A stretch of 64,000 nucleotides of DNA from Fasciolopsis buskii. Lineage: Eukaryota > Platyhelminthes > Trematoda > Plagiorchiida > Fasciolidae. The translations under genes were made by a program, and so were the position numbers. This document shows, piece after piece, positions 39,198 through 52,200 of the stretch (within the stretch, counting starts at the first letter, position 1; every line of letters starts with the position of its first letter). The stretch is from positions 427,360 to 491,359 of the forward strand of contig LUCM01006241.1 of the NCBI GenBank assembly GCA_008360955.1. The letters run 5' to 3'. The notes beneath the pieces are model-generated. The model was not told the DNA's origin. It did no database searches and was given only the letters and a program-made list of their open reading frames with translations.

Positions 39198-39860
39198 GTA
39201 GCAGAAGATGGCCGAACCGACTGTAGTTTGAGTCCATTCAACCGAATATCTAAATTAGATAATGGTGATGTGTGGGTCGCGTCATCACTGTCTCGGTGAG
39301 TAACACATTCTGTTATCGGCCAGGAATGCCGCAGGTTTCGAGAAGCAAATGATCATTGGTTCTGATCGTGTTATTGTTCAAAAGCTATCTATCTGTTCTG
39401 CTCGGTTTTTCTGGCATACGGTAAACAAACGAGAAATTTGGATCAATCTCGATCGATTTTCCAGCTTCTAGCACACTGGCAACACTAGGACATGGAAATA
39501 CTTTAACTCCCCAAGTCTAAACCAATAAGCNGTAGCAGAAGATGGCCGAACCGACTGTAGTTTGAGTCCATTCAACCGAATATCTAAATTAGATAATGGT
39601 GATGTGTGGGTCGCGTCATCACTGTCTCGGTGAGTAACACATTCTGTTATCGGCCAGGAATGCCGCAGGTTTCGAGAAGCAAATGATCATTGGTTCTGAT
39701 CGTGTTATTGTTCAAAAGCTATCTGTTCTGCTCGGATTTTCTGGCATACGGTAAACAAACGAGAAATTTGGATCAATCTCGATCGATTTTCCAGCTTCTA
39801 GCACACTGGCAACACTAGGACATGGAAATACTTTAACTCCCCAAGTCTAAACCAATAAGC
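39198..39860 (+). repeat. Near-identical tandem duplication joined by one N
   Basis: 39198-39530 and 39532-39860 are the same about 330-bp sequence. The only differences seen are an extra ATCT in copy 1 (CTATCTATCTG versus CTATCTG) and one T/A change (GGTTTTTCTGG versus GGATTTTCTGG). The copies meet at a single N at 39531. Such a join is typical of contig ends from two haplotypes placed end to end, so a true genomic duplication is doubtful. Confidence 0.9.
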
Positions 39861-41220
39861 CTAATGTTCTCTGGTGTGCATTGACAACTAATTCGTTGTC
39901 CTACTTCAGTAAACAGCAAGACCTGGAATGGTAAACGAGCATAAACGAAGTCAGCAAAGTTAGTTTGCCTTTATTCTGGCACCCAGTTGCTGGTGATAAG
40001 GATTTTGGTGTTTTCTAATGTTGTCCTCAGTGTGACACACAAAGCCCTAATCTAGTCTGTTAGCCGCGATATCTCCTTTGAAGGATCTGAGTAATAAGGA
40101 TATTTTTTCCTTCTCTGTGATATTACCGGGTATCTTAGTTCTTCCAGTCCAATCTATTTCACTGAACGTGTCGCGAATACCCGTTCTCGAGCAGTGCTTC
40201 TCTTACGTTTTGACATTTTCTCTCCAAAAGTACATTAATTGCTAGTTTTCTTGGTCCCGTACGGAACGCTGGACTTTATCTAAAGTTGGTAGGAAAATGA
40301 CATGGAACTGAGAATTCGTAAACCGATCATTGCAGTTTGATTTTGCAGGCAATATCTTCTAAATAAGATCGTCAATAAGTCTTTCTACTTAGGTGGGCAC
40401 CCAAAACGGTCGGAAATTTTCGTGAATGGGATCACTGAATGCAGACAGTTAGATCCTCTTGCACGTGATTAAAGATTATGCCAAACGCACTACGCGAACA
40501 TATAGCTTTCTGAATATCACAATGGGTTTTGATCGAATAAGATAACAAACACCAAAGAAGAGCTGTTTGTGAACTTGTCAATCTTGCAGTGACGCAACTC
40601 TAAACCAACGCCGCCTACTCCAATCTCCATCGTTGCATTTCGGACGTGATTTGAAATTGTTTACGTAATAAGTCAAACATTTCATTCTATGTGCCGTGCT
40701 GAAATGTGCACCGTGTTCCGATGAAATAAAATCGTCCCGGACCCAGGTCGTGTCGTTTACCGTTACAGCAAAGCAGAACTGCCGATGTATTTCTCCAGGC
40801 TCACTGCAGTCTAGTTTAAGCTGGGAGAAAGCAAAAAGTAGTACCGGATTCAGTCAAAATTGCATATCTATTTGTGTGACATGTAACTTGCGTGTGAATC
40901 ACGTGATACGATTGGCCACAGCGCCACGGCTAGATATTTAACAAAGCCAGTCCATCGCAGACCACGTGGCCGTGGAGAAGAGAGGCTAGGGAACGACCTA
41001 CTGAATTGGGAAACCAGCGAGCACACTAGTGTACTGGTGAATAGGTGGGCTGTTAGCCATCAGATGTGGATATGCTATTGCTCTTCTCATTACCCTCATG
41101 TGGATTGAAGTGCCCCAGTGATTCATGTGTAGTTTAGGGTCAATGACGACTTCATTCGTCTTGAGGAGTTGATTTTTATTATGTTAACTCGAACAGTTGA
41201 AATGCTGCTACTCCTGCAAC

Positions 41221-41253
<33 letters not shown>

Positions 41254-41282
41254 CATTATTATTACTATTACTACTACTAATA
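41221..41282 (+). repeat. (TTA)n/(CTA)n trinucleotide microsatellite
   Basis: About 16 TTA-type units grading into CTA/CTACTA. It makes poly-Leu and poly-Asn/Ile artefact ORFs on both strands. Confidence 0.9.
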
Positions 41283-41586
41283 CTACCGAAACTGCTATTG
41301 TCGCTACCGCTTGCACTGGTGCTATTGCACCCTTTAGAACACATGTACGGATATTCCAATAACCGCAAACAGTACGCACAAACCAAAATTTTCAGAGCAC
41401 AGTAAGAGACAACAGATCACTGCAATTGTACCCTCAAGTTTGTATCGTCAGTGAAGTGCATAGAAGCTTTCCGTAGAACAGTTCAAAGAAAAACCAAGAC
41501 TGCTCTTTATTGATAATGTTTTGCCATTTGGCATGAGCCAACCTTAGGAACGAGGCCGGAATGCTGCCAGAAGATTTATTAATTGT

Positions 41587-41613
41587 ATATATTATATATA
41601 TATCTATATATAT
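41587..41613 (+). repeat. (TA)n microsatellite, imperfect
   Basis: TATATATTATATATATATCT type run. Confidence 0.8.
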
Positions 41614-42962
41614 GATTGTCGGTTACCGTTCGCGTTCTAGTCCAGACTTGGCTACGTCGCCTTGCATAACTTAAAGAGCTCGACGTAGATGGGATGATTG
41701 ACACCTCCAGTTAATGGGGTAAATCAGCCCGAAAAACTTTGAAACAATACAAAAATACATATTAGAAAATGGTGCAGTTAGGGCTGTACCGAGAGTTCGT
41801 GGCACAAGTATGCCGTAGATAAGAACTTACTTATAAGTGCAAATTCCAAAACCGGCCACAGAAGAGTGACTTGGTGTGAGGAAGGGAACACTAAACCATG
41901 CTCAAGAAATAGACAGTCAAAAATCAATAAAAGCTGGACGGAGTCAATCTGTTGAATGCCTTTGCACTAACGCAACCGTAGCAGTCAGTATTGATCAGTC
42001 AACCACACATCGGACACTTGGAAATCGATAGCCCAATGCACTTTCAGTTATATCAGTCTCTGAGAGATCATTCAAAGTCTACACAGAAGAAATAAACCAC
42101 AATGCGAATTTTTGGCGCATTTCTTTTGATGGGTGCATGGTGAACGACCTCACAAGCAAATGGACTCCCTAGTGTTCGGAAGCAACTTCCAGTTTTCCAA
42201 TCACACTGAGGCTTTGTATTCTGAATTACAGTGACTCAAAGGAATGCGCTGCTACCTGACTTATGGCTTTCTTTTCTATTGCTAGTTCGTGAGTTGAGTC
42301 AAAAGCAAACTATTTGCGATTAAATCAATGAGGATTATCGATTCATTTCGTAAATTGAAATCATGCCTATTAAGCTAGCAAATTCGTGAACATCGCGCCT
42401 GACAGAAGGAAAGCTCATTTGGGACGAATAGACTGACAGCCTCCACCGAATAGTTGTCCTGCCACCCGGAGGTATTCATAAGGACTGTCGCGCTGCATAG
42501 TTTTTGTGCCTTTAACTCGAATTTACTTAGGTGACCTTAGAAATTTCCCATTTCTGCTGCTACATCAAGTGGCAGGGCAGATCGACGTATTATCCCAATT
42601 GTGGAGGTGTCGTCACTGGATGATATGGTTACTGTGGTCATTTTGCACCTGTTGTGCACCTCAAAACGGTCACAACGTCACGGTGACCGTTGCCCCATTG
42701 CACACTACACCGTCTACTGAAGTCAGGCACACTAGTACATCGGTCTGATGATCATTGTGAGACATTTTAGATTTTTTCGGCGGTCCCTGCTGGTAGAATC
42801 TATCGTTGCGCCAGTCCTTACAGTTACCTGCTTGTATGACTAAATGTTCCCGTGATGCTTGAACTTGTTGAATTAGCTGGAAATACTGGTAGGCTGTGAT
42901 CAACGTGAAAGTATTAAGAGCATCGAAAGAATTCATTGGCGAGCTCCAGTTTATTGGTACCT

Positions 42963-42981
42963 ACTATATATATATATATTA
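42963..42981 (+). repeat. (TA)n microsatellite
   Basis: Short pure TA run. Confidence 0.8.
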
Positions 42982-45455
42982 TGAATAGCGTTCATTTTTG
43001 CTCTCCAATTCCAAGGTAATCCTGTTGTCCGTATATTACCTCAAAGGCTTATTTGGTGTGGTATTCGATGGACAAATACCCTTGAGGTGATGTCTCGTTT
43101 TTGTCTTCCCTCGGACATACACTAACATGTCCCTCTTTCGTGAATGTTTATTTTTAGCTTTTACAAGTAATCTTGACTGGATTCCAATTAGTTCCTGATG
43201 CGCCCCGGCTGACCTTATTCCTACCTCCGACTTCGTTCTGCGTGTGTGATTCATACTGGATGAGGTGAGTGTGTGAGTGACGCACGAATGATTTATCTAA
43301 TTGTCCAACTGCAGGTTTATGCAAGTTACCGTTGTTTGTAGGACTGTCTTACTTTCCGCGTCTTGTGTGTACTAATTTTAAACACTACAGTACTTGTGCT
43401 TGTGTGTGTGTGTCGGATTTTCGTGGTCGTGAGGTTCAAACGAACCCTCAACCAGTCGGTTGGAGACACTGAGGCATAGGAAAGTGAAACATGAACAATG
43501 GTCATCGTGTTGTCAGTTTTGCCGATTAAGGAGGACTGAACAAGTGGATCTATACAATTGGATTGTGGTCTCGGTGTGTTGGCTATCACATCGCTCTTTT
43601 CTTGTCTTGTCTAACTAGGTTGATTCCCGGCCACCGGCTGGACATGATAAGAAAAGCAGCGTTAAGTGGAGCCCGTCATGCTGTTCAACACTGTCTGATG
43701 ACAATGTCACCGGCGGTGTCTGTCAACATTTATGAAAGGGCAGCATGCGACATGAAGTGGTGAATATTTTTGAAACTATTACAAATAATTCTAATTTAAC
43801 TGCGGAGCGTAGTGAAAAATCACAACAAGAACATGTGAGATATTTTGCGCACAGACATTTCGATTAAATCCTTGCGGTTACATTGTGTGATCGAAATTCC
43901 TGGGCCCAGAGAGTACCCAACATGCTCAGGTTATTTATCAAAAAAAAAACGATGGAAATCAATGCCTCAAGATGAACAATATTCGGGAAATTAAATCGTG
44001 GCAAATTTATCTGAAATACGGGTGTTTCGAATCAGTTGTGTTTGATCGCATAGATCAACAAATTGCTGTGACAGACTGTTTGGAGTTTGGTTCTTCAAAC
44101 ACAACTGATGCTAATTTTTTCTTGGTTTATTGATTCAAGTCTCTATCGAGTCACTTTTATCGTGTAGTAATAATCTTTAAACGGAATGAATTCATTTGAA
44201 AATTCAAAAAGACCATAAATTTTAATGTTATGAATAAGAACCGACTGGAAGATTGTATTTTTGCAGACTGAAAGTTAATTCATTAGTGTCTTTGATGTAG
44301 TTATCAAGTGTCTGGCAGGCATGTAACTTACTGAGTTAGGTTTGAAAATTTTTTAATTGCTGAATAGTTTGTCCTATAGGAAACCATCCAGATGCTAGAA
44401 GCAGTGTTGACCACCCGGAAAAGATGAGGCCTTTATAACAGATTAGGCAGTGATGAATAACCCATTCATTAATTTCGATTTGTGGTTTGTTTAAGATAGA
44501 TGGGAATGAGTATTATTGTATGACGACATTAACCTGGCCGTTAATCGATGATGGGTTACAGGTTGCAATTTTCCACAGCAATCTTCCGAGTGGCATTGGT
44601 TTCGTATGCATCGAACAAAATTCAGACCACCGAAACGTCATCACCATTACTCCTAATGTGAAAATTGAATTTTGCGCGGTGTTAGGGAGATTGATCGCGG
44701 TCCAACTGCTGTTTGGCGACAGTTCGTGCAACCAAACCAACATTTGTAATGCACATTAACAGCATACATTCATAAATTGGCCGTTTCTCTACCACAAGAA
44801 AATGTAACGAGAGAAAATTCAAGCTTTCTTTCTGCTATTCTCTTAAATCACGTGGCACTTGTTTAATCTACCTGGACATAATGGCACTGTCTCACATTCT
44901 GCAATTCAGTAAGTCGCCAACAACTTTTTTTTCTGGATTTGCTTTCATCAACGCAATCCATTTGTCACCATGAATAGTGGATTGTATGACATCTTCGAGC
45001 CCCTACCTGCATGACCAAATCGAACTGGCTCTTGCCAGTTTCTTTTTCTTCCTCACATTCCTGCCGCACGTTAGGGACTGTACTCGTGAAATATAACTAA
45101 TCTCGGAAGATTTCGACGTTCTATAAGAGTAAATCAGTCGCAATGCCTGGTTTGAAATCGATATGCAGTATTCTTGAAAAAGACCGAAGGAATTATCTAC
45201 CAAAATATGGCGAAAGATATACGAGAAAAGGCTAAGCGATGATGACACGTCCGCGGAAAAGAGTCCATTCGGAATTCTCGATACTTTTCGAACACCATGC
45301 TAATGGAAAACTACAACTTCTGGCGGGAATTTGGTTGGGAGGTTGTGATAAATTAAGAACTGATCCAATTGTGATAATTCTACGGTTTTCGCTTGATTTT
45401 CACCCATGCAGGGACAGGCAACCATTGATTTTCAAATGAAATGTCCGAACATCGT

Positions 45456-45545
45456 CCGCCGTGGCCGCGCAGTTCAGTTGATAGAGCACACGCATTACAA
45501 ATGCGTTAGTTGCATCCATACGCGGGTTCAAATCCTGCAAAGGTC
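45456..45545 (+). repeat. tRNA-like pseudogene or SINE head, anticodon-like ACA
   Basis: Contains an A-box-like CGCGCAGTTCAGTTGATAGA, an anticodon stem-loop ACGCA-TTACAAA-TGCGT (loop centre ACA), a long variable region and a T arm GCGGG-TTCAAAT-CCTGC with all five pairs. The flanks expected to form the acceptor stem do not pair, and no CCA-ready end is seen, so it is not called a functional tRNA. The same opening (CCGTGGCCGCGC) starts the SINE at 15996, suggesting a shared tRNA ancestry. Confidence 0.45.
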
Positions 45546-46687
45546 GAAGACTTTGAACAATCCTAAAACTGTTATTGGACTTATCTTTACTGTCCCATGC
45601 GATTGTCTAGTTCAATGGCCACGCAAAAACCGACTGAACAATTGCAACCATCCTACTTGGTGTGCAGTCACTCCCTGTCAAAAACGAACAAGACTGGAGG
45701 AAAAAAGTAGTACGATACAACTAATTAGGATTACACTTTCACTCGGACAGAATCTCATAGATAGAACCAGGTTTAATTCATGGGCCAGGAGCATATAGGA
45801 CTCAGTAGCACTCGGCACCATGGATATCCTGAATAAAATATTACAGCTGATTAAGCTGTACACGCCTTCGATATTGCTTTCTCCTTTGGCCCGTAAAACG
45901 TCACAACGACTTCGGTGACCATTGAAGAATGTGGTTGGAAAGAACTGTTGCCTTTCGATTCTGGACGCGTAGGACTGCGAAGGAAGCAGGGTGACTGTTT
46001 GTCTGTATTTCGTAAACAAATCTACATGGGATGGGGAGCAAATTTTTCGGTTCCATTCAGCTGGATTTTGAACGGAATTCGGTTAGGTACCTAGCCTACA
46101 CGGTCGGCCTAAGATCTGAACGAGTTGGAGTACACCGTGACATAAGACGAATTCCGAAGCTAAACGGGGAAAAGTCAGCCCGTTCCCATCGACACTGGCC
46201 CGGTCGAAAATCGCATAAACACACACGCACACACACAGGGTCCCGAGCAGGATTGGTCGTTCTGAAAGATACTGGGTGCAAATGTTCGAAACATGATGCT
46301 ATTCTCGTACTTTATCCAAACAACAGATGCATTATCTAATCATAATTTTTCGTTTTGTCACCATTTCCGTGTATTTTCAGTTATCAGCTGATCAGACATA
46401 TGATAGGGCATCCAGCTAGTAGGATCGCCTTTTTCAACTTTATACTTAAGATTGTGTATATGAAACAAAAATAGATTGTGGATAAAAAACAATATGTTGT
46501 AAAGGAATACGTTGAACCCAAATTAGGCCGTTGGAATGCGAAACGGAGAAAAATGGATTTTAGGCACTGTAACGCCCCAGCAACACTCATCTTGCGATGC
46601 ATAAAATGTGCTAAAAATGGAGTTAAGGCCATTATGGCGAATGTTTACGCGTGAGAGTGGATAGGAATGGGTTAGGATCGCTTTGGC

Positions 46688-46703
46688 CGGTGTGTGTGTA
46701 TGT

Positions 46704-46749
<46 letters not shown>
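46688..46749 (+). repeat. (GT)n microsatellite
   Basis: About 60 bases of GT units with a few interruptions. It creates poly-Val/Cys and His/Thr artefact frames. Confidence 0.95.
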
Positions 46750-49559
46750 ATGAGTGCGTGCGTGAATGACAAACACGTGTGCTGTTGGCAAGATTCTTGT
46801 AGGCAAATTTTTCGCTACCCTGGATGTGCTGACAATTAAACCGTAGTTCAACGAGACAATCAAGAGGGTTCGAAAAGCGAAACCAGGACAGCCAAACCGC
46901 GATGCACCATTCGGAAGTGTTTTCTAAACAAGCAAAGGAAGATAACACAGCGAGACTGAAGAAAATACATGAGCATATGAAGAAACGTAAAATGATCTGT
47001 TTAGCTTCGAACAGTCGAACTAAACGAATTAAAGAGGAAAACCAGACACTGTCTTTCATCCTAGCCAAACGTCTCCATATGGTCTGGAGTGGTGGTCACA
47101 GGGTCAGTGATGCCTAGTGGCTTAGAACAACTTCGAAATACTCGCGAATGAGTACGTTCCTCAAACAGCATCTGCCGAGAAAGACATATGCATGTCGTGA
47201 TTGGTGAATTCCCGGCGTTGCCTATCGAATTGAACGATATTCATTCTAGGGAAAGTAGCTAAACCCCACTTTATGATCTAGAGGCACGTGAGACACGGAA
47301 CTAAGCTCTGTGGCAGATGGGGGTGTCTAGACCCATGAACGGAGCCATCAGTCAGCGGCTCTTAGCGGGTTTCAAAATCCGCTGACCGTCCTGCTACCTT
47401 ACAGACTAGAAGGTTTGACTAGAATTCCTCACAGGTTTTCTCAAGTCAACTTTCTACTTCGGTTTGTGAAACCAGGGTAACATCTCTGCCACTGATGAAC
47501 CACCAATGAGATCTAGGCAGAGAGTGGAAAATCTAGCGTGTGTTAAGTTAGACAAAGTTCCTTTTTCTTTCAACTTTATCTCTCATTGTTCACCACCTTC
47601 GACATTGTTCCGATGGCACATAACCTGTCCTCAATCGGCAACATTAGCCGTAACCGGGCGAAAATGTGCGCCTCTCTCAAAAGACTCGGTAACTACACGT
47701 TTGCGTGCAAATTATGCGGCATCATACAAGCAATCCGTGTATCTTACCAACTGGATGTAAAATCGTAAAACATCACACGAGCCAATTGCGCTATATTGCA
47801 GTCTCGTAAAAAACGAGGCCACATTAAGCTATTCGTTCGACAGTTCGTATTATTGCTGGGCTAAACAGGAGTAATTTTGACATCGTTCCCAAACACTTGG
47901 AAAACGACATGGAACAACTAGATGGACAGTCTCATGCTGAAAGGAATGAATGTTTCCCAATCAATTTATTCCATGGGACTATTTTCCTTCTTAGACATTT
48001 GTGCTTTATTCTTTCCTCCACCGTTCTTAGTTCTTGTACTTTTCCACGGGTTGCATCCAGACGTTAGGGCCAACTTTCCGGGCTCGTTCCGATGCAGAAG
48101 GTATGAATTTTCGAACAGGGTTATCCTGGCCGATTTGTGCTCACCATCGTAGATCTACACGAAACACGAAGGACGAAATTTTATCTTGCTAATAACTCGT
48201 TTTCAGCTCACTTTCTGGGGTTGTCTAAGAGCATTAATGGAAAAACCAAAATCACAAGTAATTAACGCCTACTTATGGTTTATTTGGGTGCAGTTGGGAA
48301 TAGTTGTATTCGTAAGAATTCGTTTACGAAGGCAAATTCAACTGACAATGGAAAGCGAAAACCGGTCGGGACGTGCAAATAGCGTGCACCTGGAGGGAAA
48401 GATGATTAACCCTCGGTTATACTTACGGAGATTAAGTTATCTGATCTACGAGATTCTTGTTCTTCCTCGCTATTACAATCCAAATAACGCTTCAACGAAT
48501 CGATCAAAGGTACTTCCCCAGCTAACGTTGAAACCCAGGAACATTTGGGTGCGCTGGGGTGAAGTCTCATTCGGTTTCCGTGACAGCGCGGCAAGAAATT
48601 CGCAAGTCCTTTTTCTTATTGACAGGAGTTGAACTGTAAGCGTCTGCAAACGTTGATACGTTGTGGAAAATCTTCTGCACTAGTTAATAAAACCATCTGA
48701 CGGAACAGTTGGGCGATAGAAAAATCCACAGAATTAAAACAGGGGACTATTTTGTTCCCATCAGCTACAAAATCCTGGCCAAAACCCATTTGACATCAAT
48801 CTGGCAGCACGATATCTCAAATCGGATTCATTTATGAACCAAACGAAGAATAATTAGATGATTTTGATAGCCAAAATAGTTCTGTCACGCCAGGCGGAAT
48901 CATGCTTCCGTTTGTCGTTTTGATCTCGTCCATTTTTCGTTTGGAGATGGAAATTGATCCGAGGGGTGCTAAAGAGCGAAACACTATACTTTTTGTGAAA
49001 GCACAAAGGATAGAGGCAGCAAAGACATATCCCGATTACCTATTCTGTGATTAAGATAAAACACATAATGGTCGAGAAATTGTGATCAACTGGATTCGTG
49101 CATCCTGTATCGTTTAGCAACGTGGAAGTGGATGGTTAATTATCGACGAGGTTATTCGATCAATGAGTGCTAAATACGAGAAGAAAGCGAACTAATCACT
49201 CGCTGATCTGATGTCGGGATTTCCGAGATCATAGGTGTACCGCCGCCGTCGCCGCAGCTGGGAGACCGGTGTCCAGCTAACTAAAAATTAGTCATCATGT
49301 GGGTTGCACAAACAATGTTTTGCAGTTCATGTTGAAGACCCTCTATAAACAAGTTTCTGACGAAAAAATGGTGAGAACTAAGCTTTTGACACGGGAGAAC
49401 AACCGAAAACCAAGAATAACATTGAACGCTATACCCCACTGTCTTGTGGTCAAATAAAAACTAAAGGCTTTAGCTGCGAAATCCCAAATTGTTTCTTGTT
49501 TAGTGGCAGGATCCTGGCAGCATCCGTTCACCATTCTTCACGAGTTACATGCCTACAAG

Positions 49560-52200
49560 TAATTCCATACTGCATCGGTCTTCGCACAGGACATTCAGGA
49601 CAACATGCTAGTGATAAACATAATACTGCTCCGAGTTTCTCCTTTTGTATTCAGTTTATTTCTTCTGTCTCTAACCGAATTCCCTTGCCCAATCTGCCTA
49701 CCCAGAATGTCTCCACTGAAAACAGCCCCGACACTCGTGATGATTCACTGTCAAACAGTATAGCAAGCAATTATCGACCTGATTGCTCACATTTTCTCAA
49801 ACCTCGTCAGCCTCTGAATCTCGACTCTTTCACTGTTCGCACTCTCATGCAGCCTGGCCAATAGGCGTGCTTAGCTCTACCAGTGGACTCACTTTCGAGT
49901 AGTACGGTTCAACTAACTGCGCCTAATATCCCGTCAAAATACATCAAGTGCGCTTCAGGAGACGAAGCAGCCCAAGCTGTTGATCAACGTGGTGTAGGAA
50001 TAGTCTTAACTGACCAAAGTTGGATCCCGATCAACAGTCGCTTGTGTGCCATGAGACTGCAGGGATCAGTCGGTGTTCGGAAGGGTAGTAGTGTTAAGTC
50101 CATCTTGTTTGTCATCTAGGTATACGCCCAAACAGAATACAACGCCGAAAACGGTAAAAGGCGAGTTCTATGACGAGCTCGTCAGTCTTGTTCGGAAGAG
50201 CAAGGACTCTGACATTCTAGTGCTAGTACGAGTTGGAAAACTTAGTGCATCGGAAGCCTGTTTAGATGGACGGTGCGCATTGCCTGCGCAGCGAAGAGAC
50301 AACGAGGAAAGGCTTCTCCAATTTTGTGCAGTCGCTTAATCCCGTCTAGAAGGAATTTCCGAGATAGCTGGCGTCGCACAGCGACATGGCGCTCCAACTC
50401 GACAAGTAGTCTGAGTCAAATCGACCATATTCCGGGAAGCTACCGTTGGCGGGGTTCTGTCCAGAATTGTAGATGGTACTGGACCACGTACCTCAAATCG
50501 GACCATGCGTTAAATTTAATGCGATTTTTGCTTCAGCTCAATGACCATCGACTCAGGCCACAAGCCCGATTGGCTTTCGGACGTCCGCCTAATTCTGCTG
50601 TTCGTAACAGATATGAACAGAAACTATCCGACGAAAGAAGGAATTCGACGAACAGTGGGATCAAGTCAAGGAGGCAATGTACTTGGCAGCAGATTTTGCC
50701 TGTGGTCCTAGATCTAGCTTTATCGAAGACAATAGATCTCGAAAGGGTCGCTGGGACTAATGGAAGAAAATCCTGGCTCCTAAATGGAAGGAGGTGAATA
50801 TTCACTTTTTAAATCTACTTCGCCAATGATATTGTCATGCTGAGCGACAGTCACGGAGTGACTATAGCAATCATCGTAGCATTAGTTTGATCTCGATAGT
50901 TCCTAAGGTCTTACATTCGGTAATGCTGCGCCGTTTGATACCGGTTCGCGAGAGGTAACATCCGCGAACAGCAGGCCGGATTTCGTCCAGGTCGAGGTTC
51001 CATCGAACTGATATTCACTCTTTGCCAGTTACGCAAAAGCGCCACATACAAAGCCACCATACAATCGTAGTTTTTCTTGACTTGAAGGATGCATTCAACA
51101 CAGAGGACCGGATAGCGTTATTCAGTGCTGTCCACCGAAAGGGTATGCCAGCGGAGGTCGTGAATCTTTTGCGAGGATTGTAATTGCATACCTGTGGTCG
51201 CGTGAGAGTATACGGTACACTGTCAAGTCCATTGGAAACGACTAGCGGCTTTCGACAAGCGTGTCCCGTCTTCATTCTTGTTCAACTTCATCATAAACGA
51301 GGTGACGGAANNNNNNNNNNNNNNNNNNNNNNNNNNNNNNNNNNNNNNNNNNNNNNNNNNNNNNNNNNNNNNNNNNNNNNNNNNNNNNNNNNNNNNNNNN
51401 NNNNNNNNNNNNNNNNNNNNNNNNNNNNNNNNNNNNNNNNNNNNNNNNNNNNNNNNNNNNNNNNNNNNNNNNNNNNNNNNNNNNNNNNNNNNNNNNNNNN
51501 NNNNNNNNNNNNNNNNNNNNNNNNNNNNNNNNNNNNNNNNNNNNNNNNNNNNNNNNNNNNNNNNNNNNNNNNNNNNNNNNNNNNNNNNNNNNNNNNNNNN
51601 NNNNNNNNNNNNNNNNNNNNNNNNNNNNNNNNNNNNNNNNNNNNNNNNNNNNNNNNNNNNNNNNNNNNNNNNNNNNNNNNNNNNNNNNNNNNNNNNNNNN
51701 NNNNNNNNNNNNNNNNNNNNNNNNNNNNNNNNNNNNNNNNNNNNNNNNNNNNNNNNNNNNNNNNNNNNNNNNNNNNNNNNNNNNNNNNNNNNNNNNNNNN
51801 NNNNNNNNNNNNNNNNNNNNNNNNNNNNNNNNNNNNNNNNNNNNNNNNNNNNNNNNNNNNNNNNNNNNNNNNNNNNNNNNNNNNNNNNNNNNNNNNNNNN
51901 NNNNNNNNNNNNNNNNNNNNNNNNNNNNNNNNNNNNNNNNNNNNNNNNNNNNNNNNNNNNNNNNNNNNNNNNNNNNNNNNNNNTTCCTTTTCCTCTGACT
52001 GAGTGCAAGAAGTCATGTGAATGTCAGCAGCTGACGTGGCAACGTAGATTGAAAAAAAGTACAACGGACTGAAGTAAAGTAGGTATATCATGCACGGTTG
52101 GGACCAGAAAGACCCGTCAACTAGCTGGCCGGAGACAATGAAGGATATGGCAGTGAATCGTGAACAGTGGCGATCGTTTTGCCATTTCCTATCAAATCAG
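49560..52200 (+). mobile_element. RTE-type retrotransposon, longest copy, degenerate and interrupted by an N gap
   Basis: Endonuclease-like parts read LDSFTVRTLMQPGQ, then (after a stop at 49862) VQLTAPNIPSKYIKC, RGVGIVLTDQSWIPINSRLC, GEFYDELVSLVRKSKDSDIL, then SQIDHIPGSYRWRGSVQNC and YLKSDHALN. The RT follows with SIVPKVLHSVMLRRLIPVRE, HTIVVFLDLKDAFN (motif A, catalytic Asp) and GRVRVYGTLSSPLETTSGFR. The reading frame changes near 50120-50150 and 50270-50340, and stops occur at 49862, 50117 and 50959. Motif C (YADD type) would fall in the 51311-51983 gap. After the gap, STSWPETMKDMAVNREQWRS is the usual C-terminal end, so the copy reaches near its 3' end. Two endonuclease blocks expected from the family (ETRI and GDFN regions) are absent. 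Confidence 0.8.
51311..51983. other. Assembly gap (673 N)
   Basis: Unbroken run of N inside the RTE copy. Reading frames reported across it are meaningless. The size may be an estimate. Confidence 0.98.

Larger units (their letters stand above)
39861..49559. other. Spacer, nothing recognised apart from listed repeats
   Basis: Contains the trinucleotide, TA and GT runs and the tRNA-like unit at 45.5 kb. The 148-codon frame at 48186-48632 follows a TTTTCAG string but has no recognisable motif. Confidence 0.4.

Noticed and set aside
39198..39860. Direct repeats as a possible CRISPR or satellite array
   Set aside because: Only two long copies joined at an N; no spacer structure, eukaryotic context.
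46523..47068. 181-codon minus-strand ORF
   Set aside because: Crosses the (GT)n run giving a long Thr-His tract; the rest has no motif and the opposite strand is equally open.
48186..48632. 148-codon plus-strand ORF following a TTTTCAG acceptor-like string
   Set aside because: No family resemblance, no partner exon seen; kept only as a possibility for RNA-seq.
51184..52091. Four ORFs of about 260-270 codons
   Set aside because: They consist almost entirely of unknown residues translated from the N gap.
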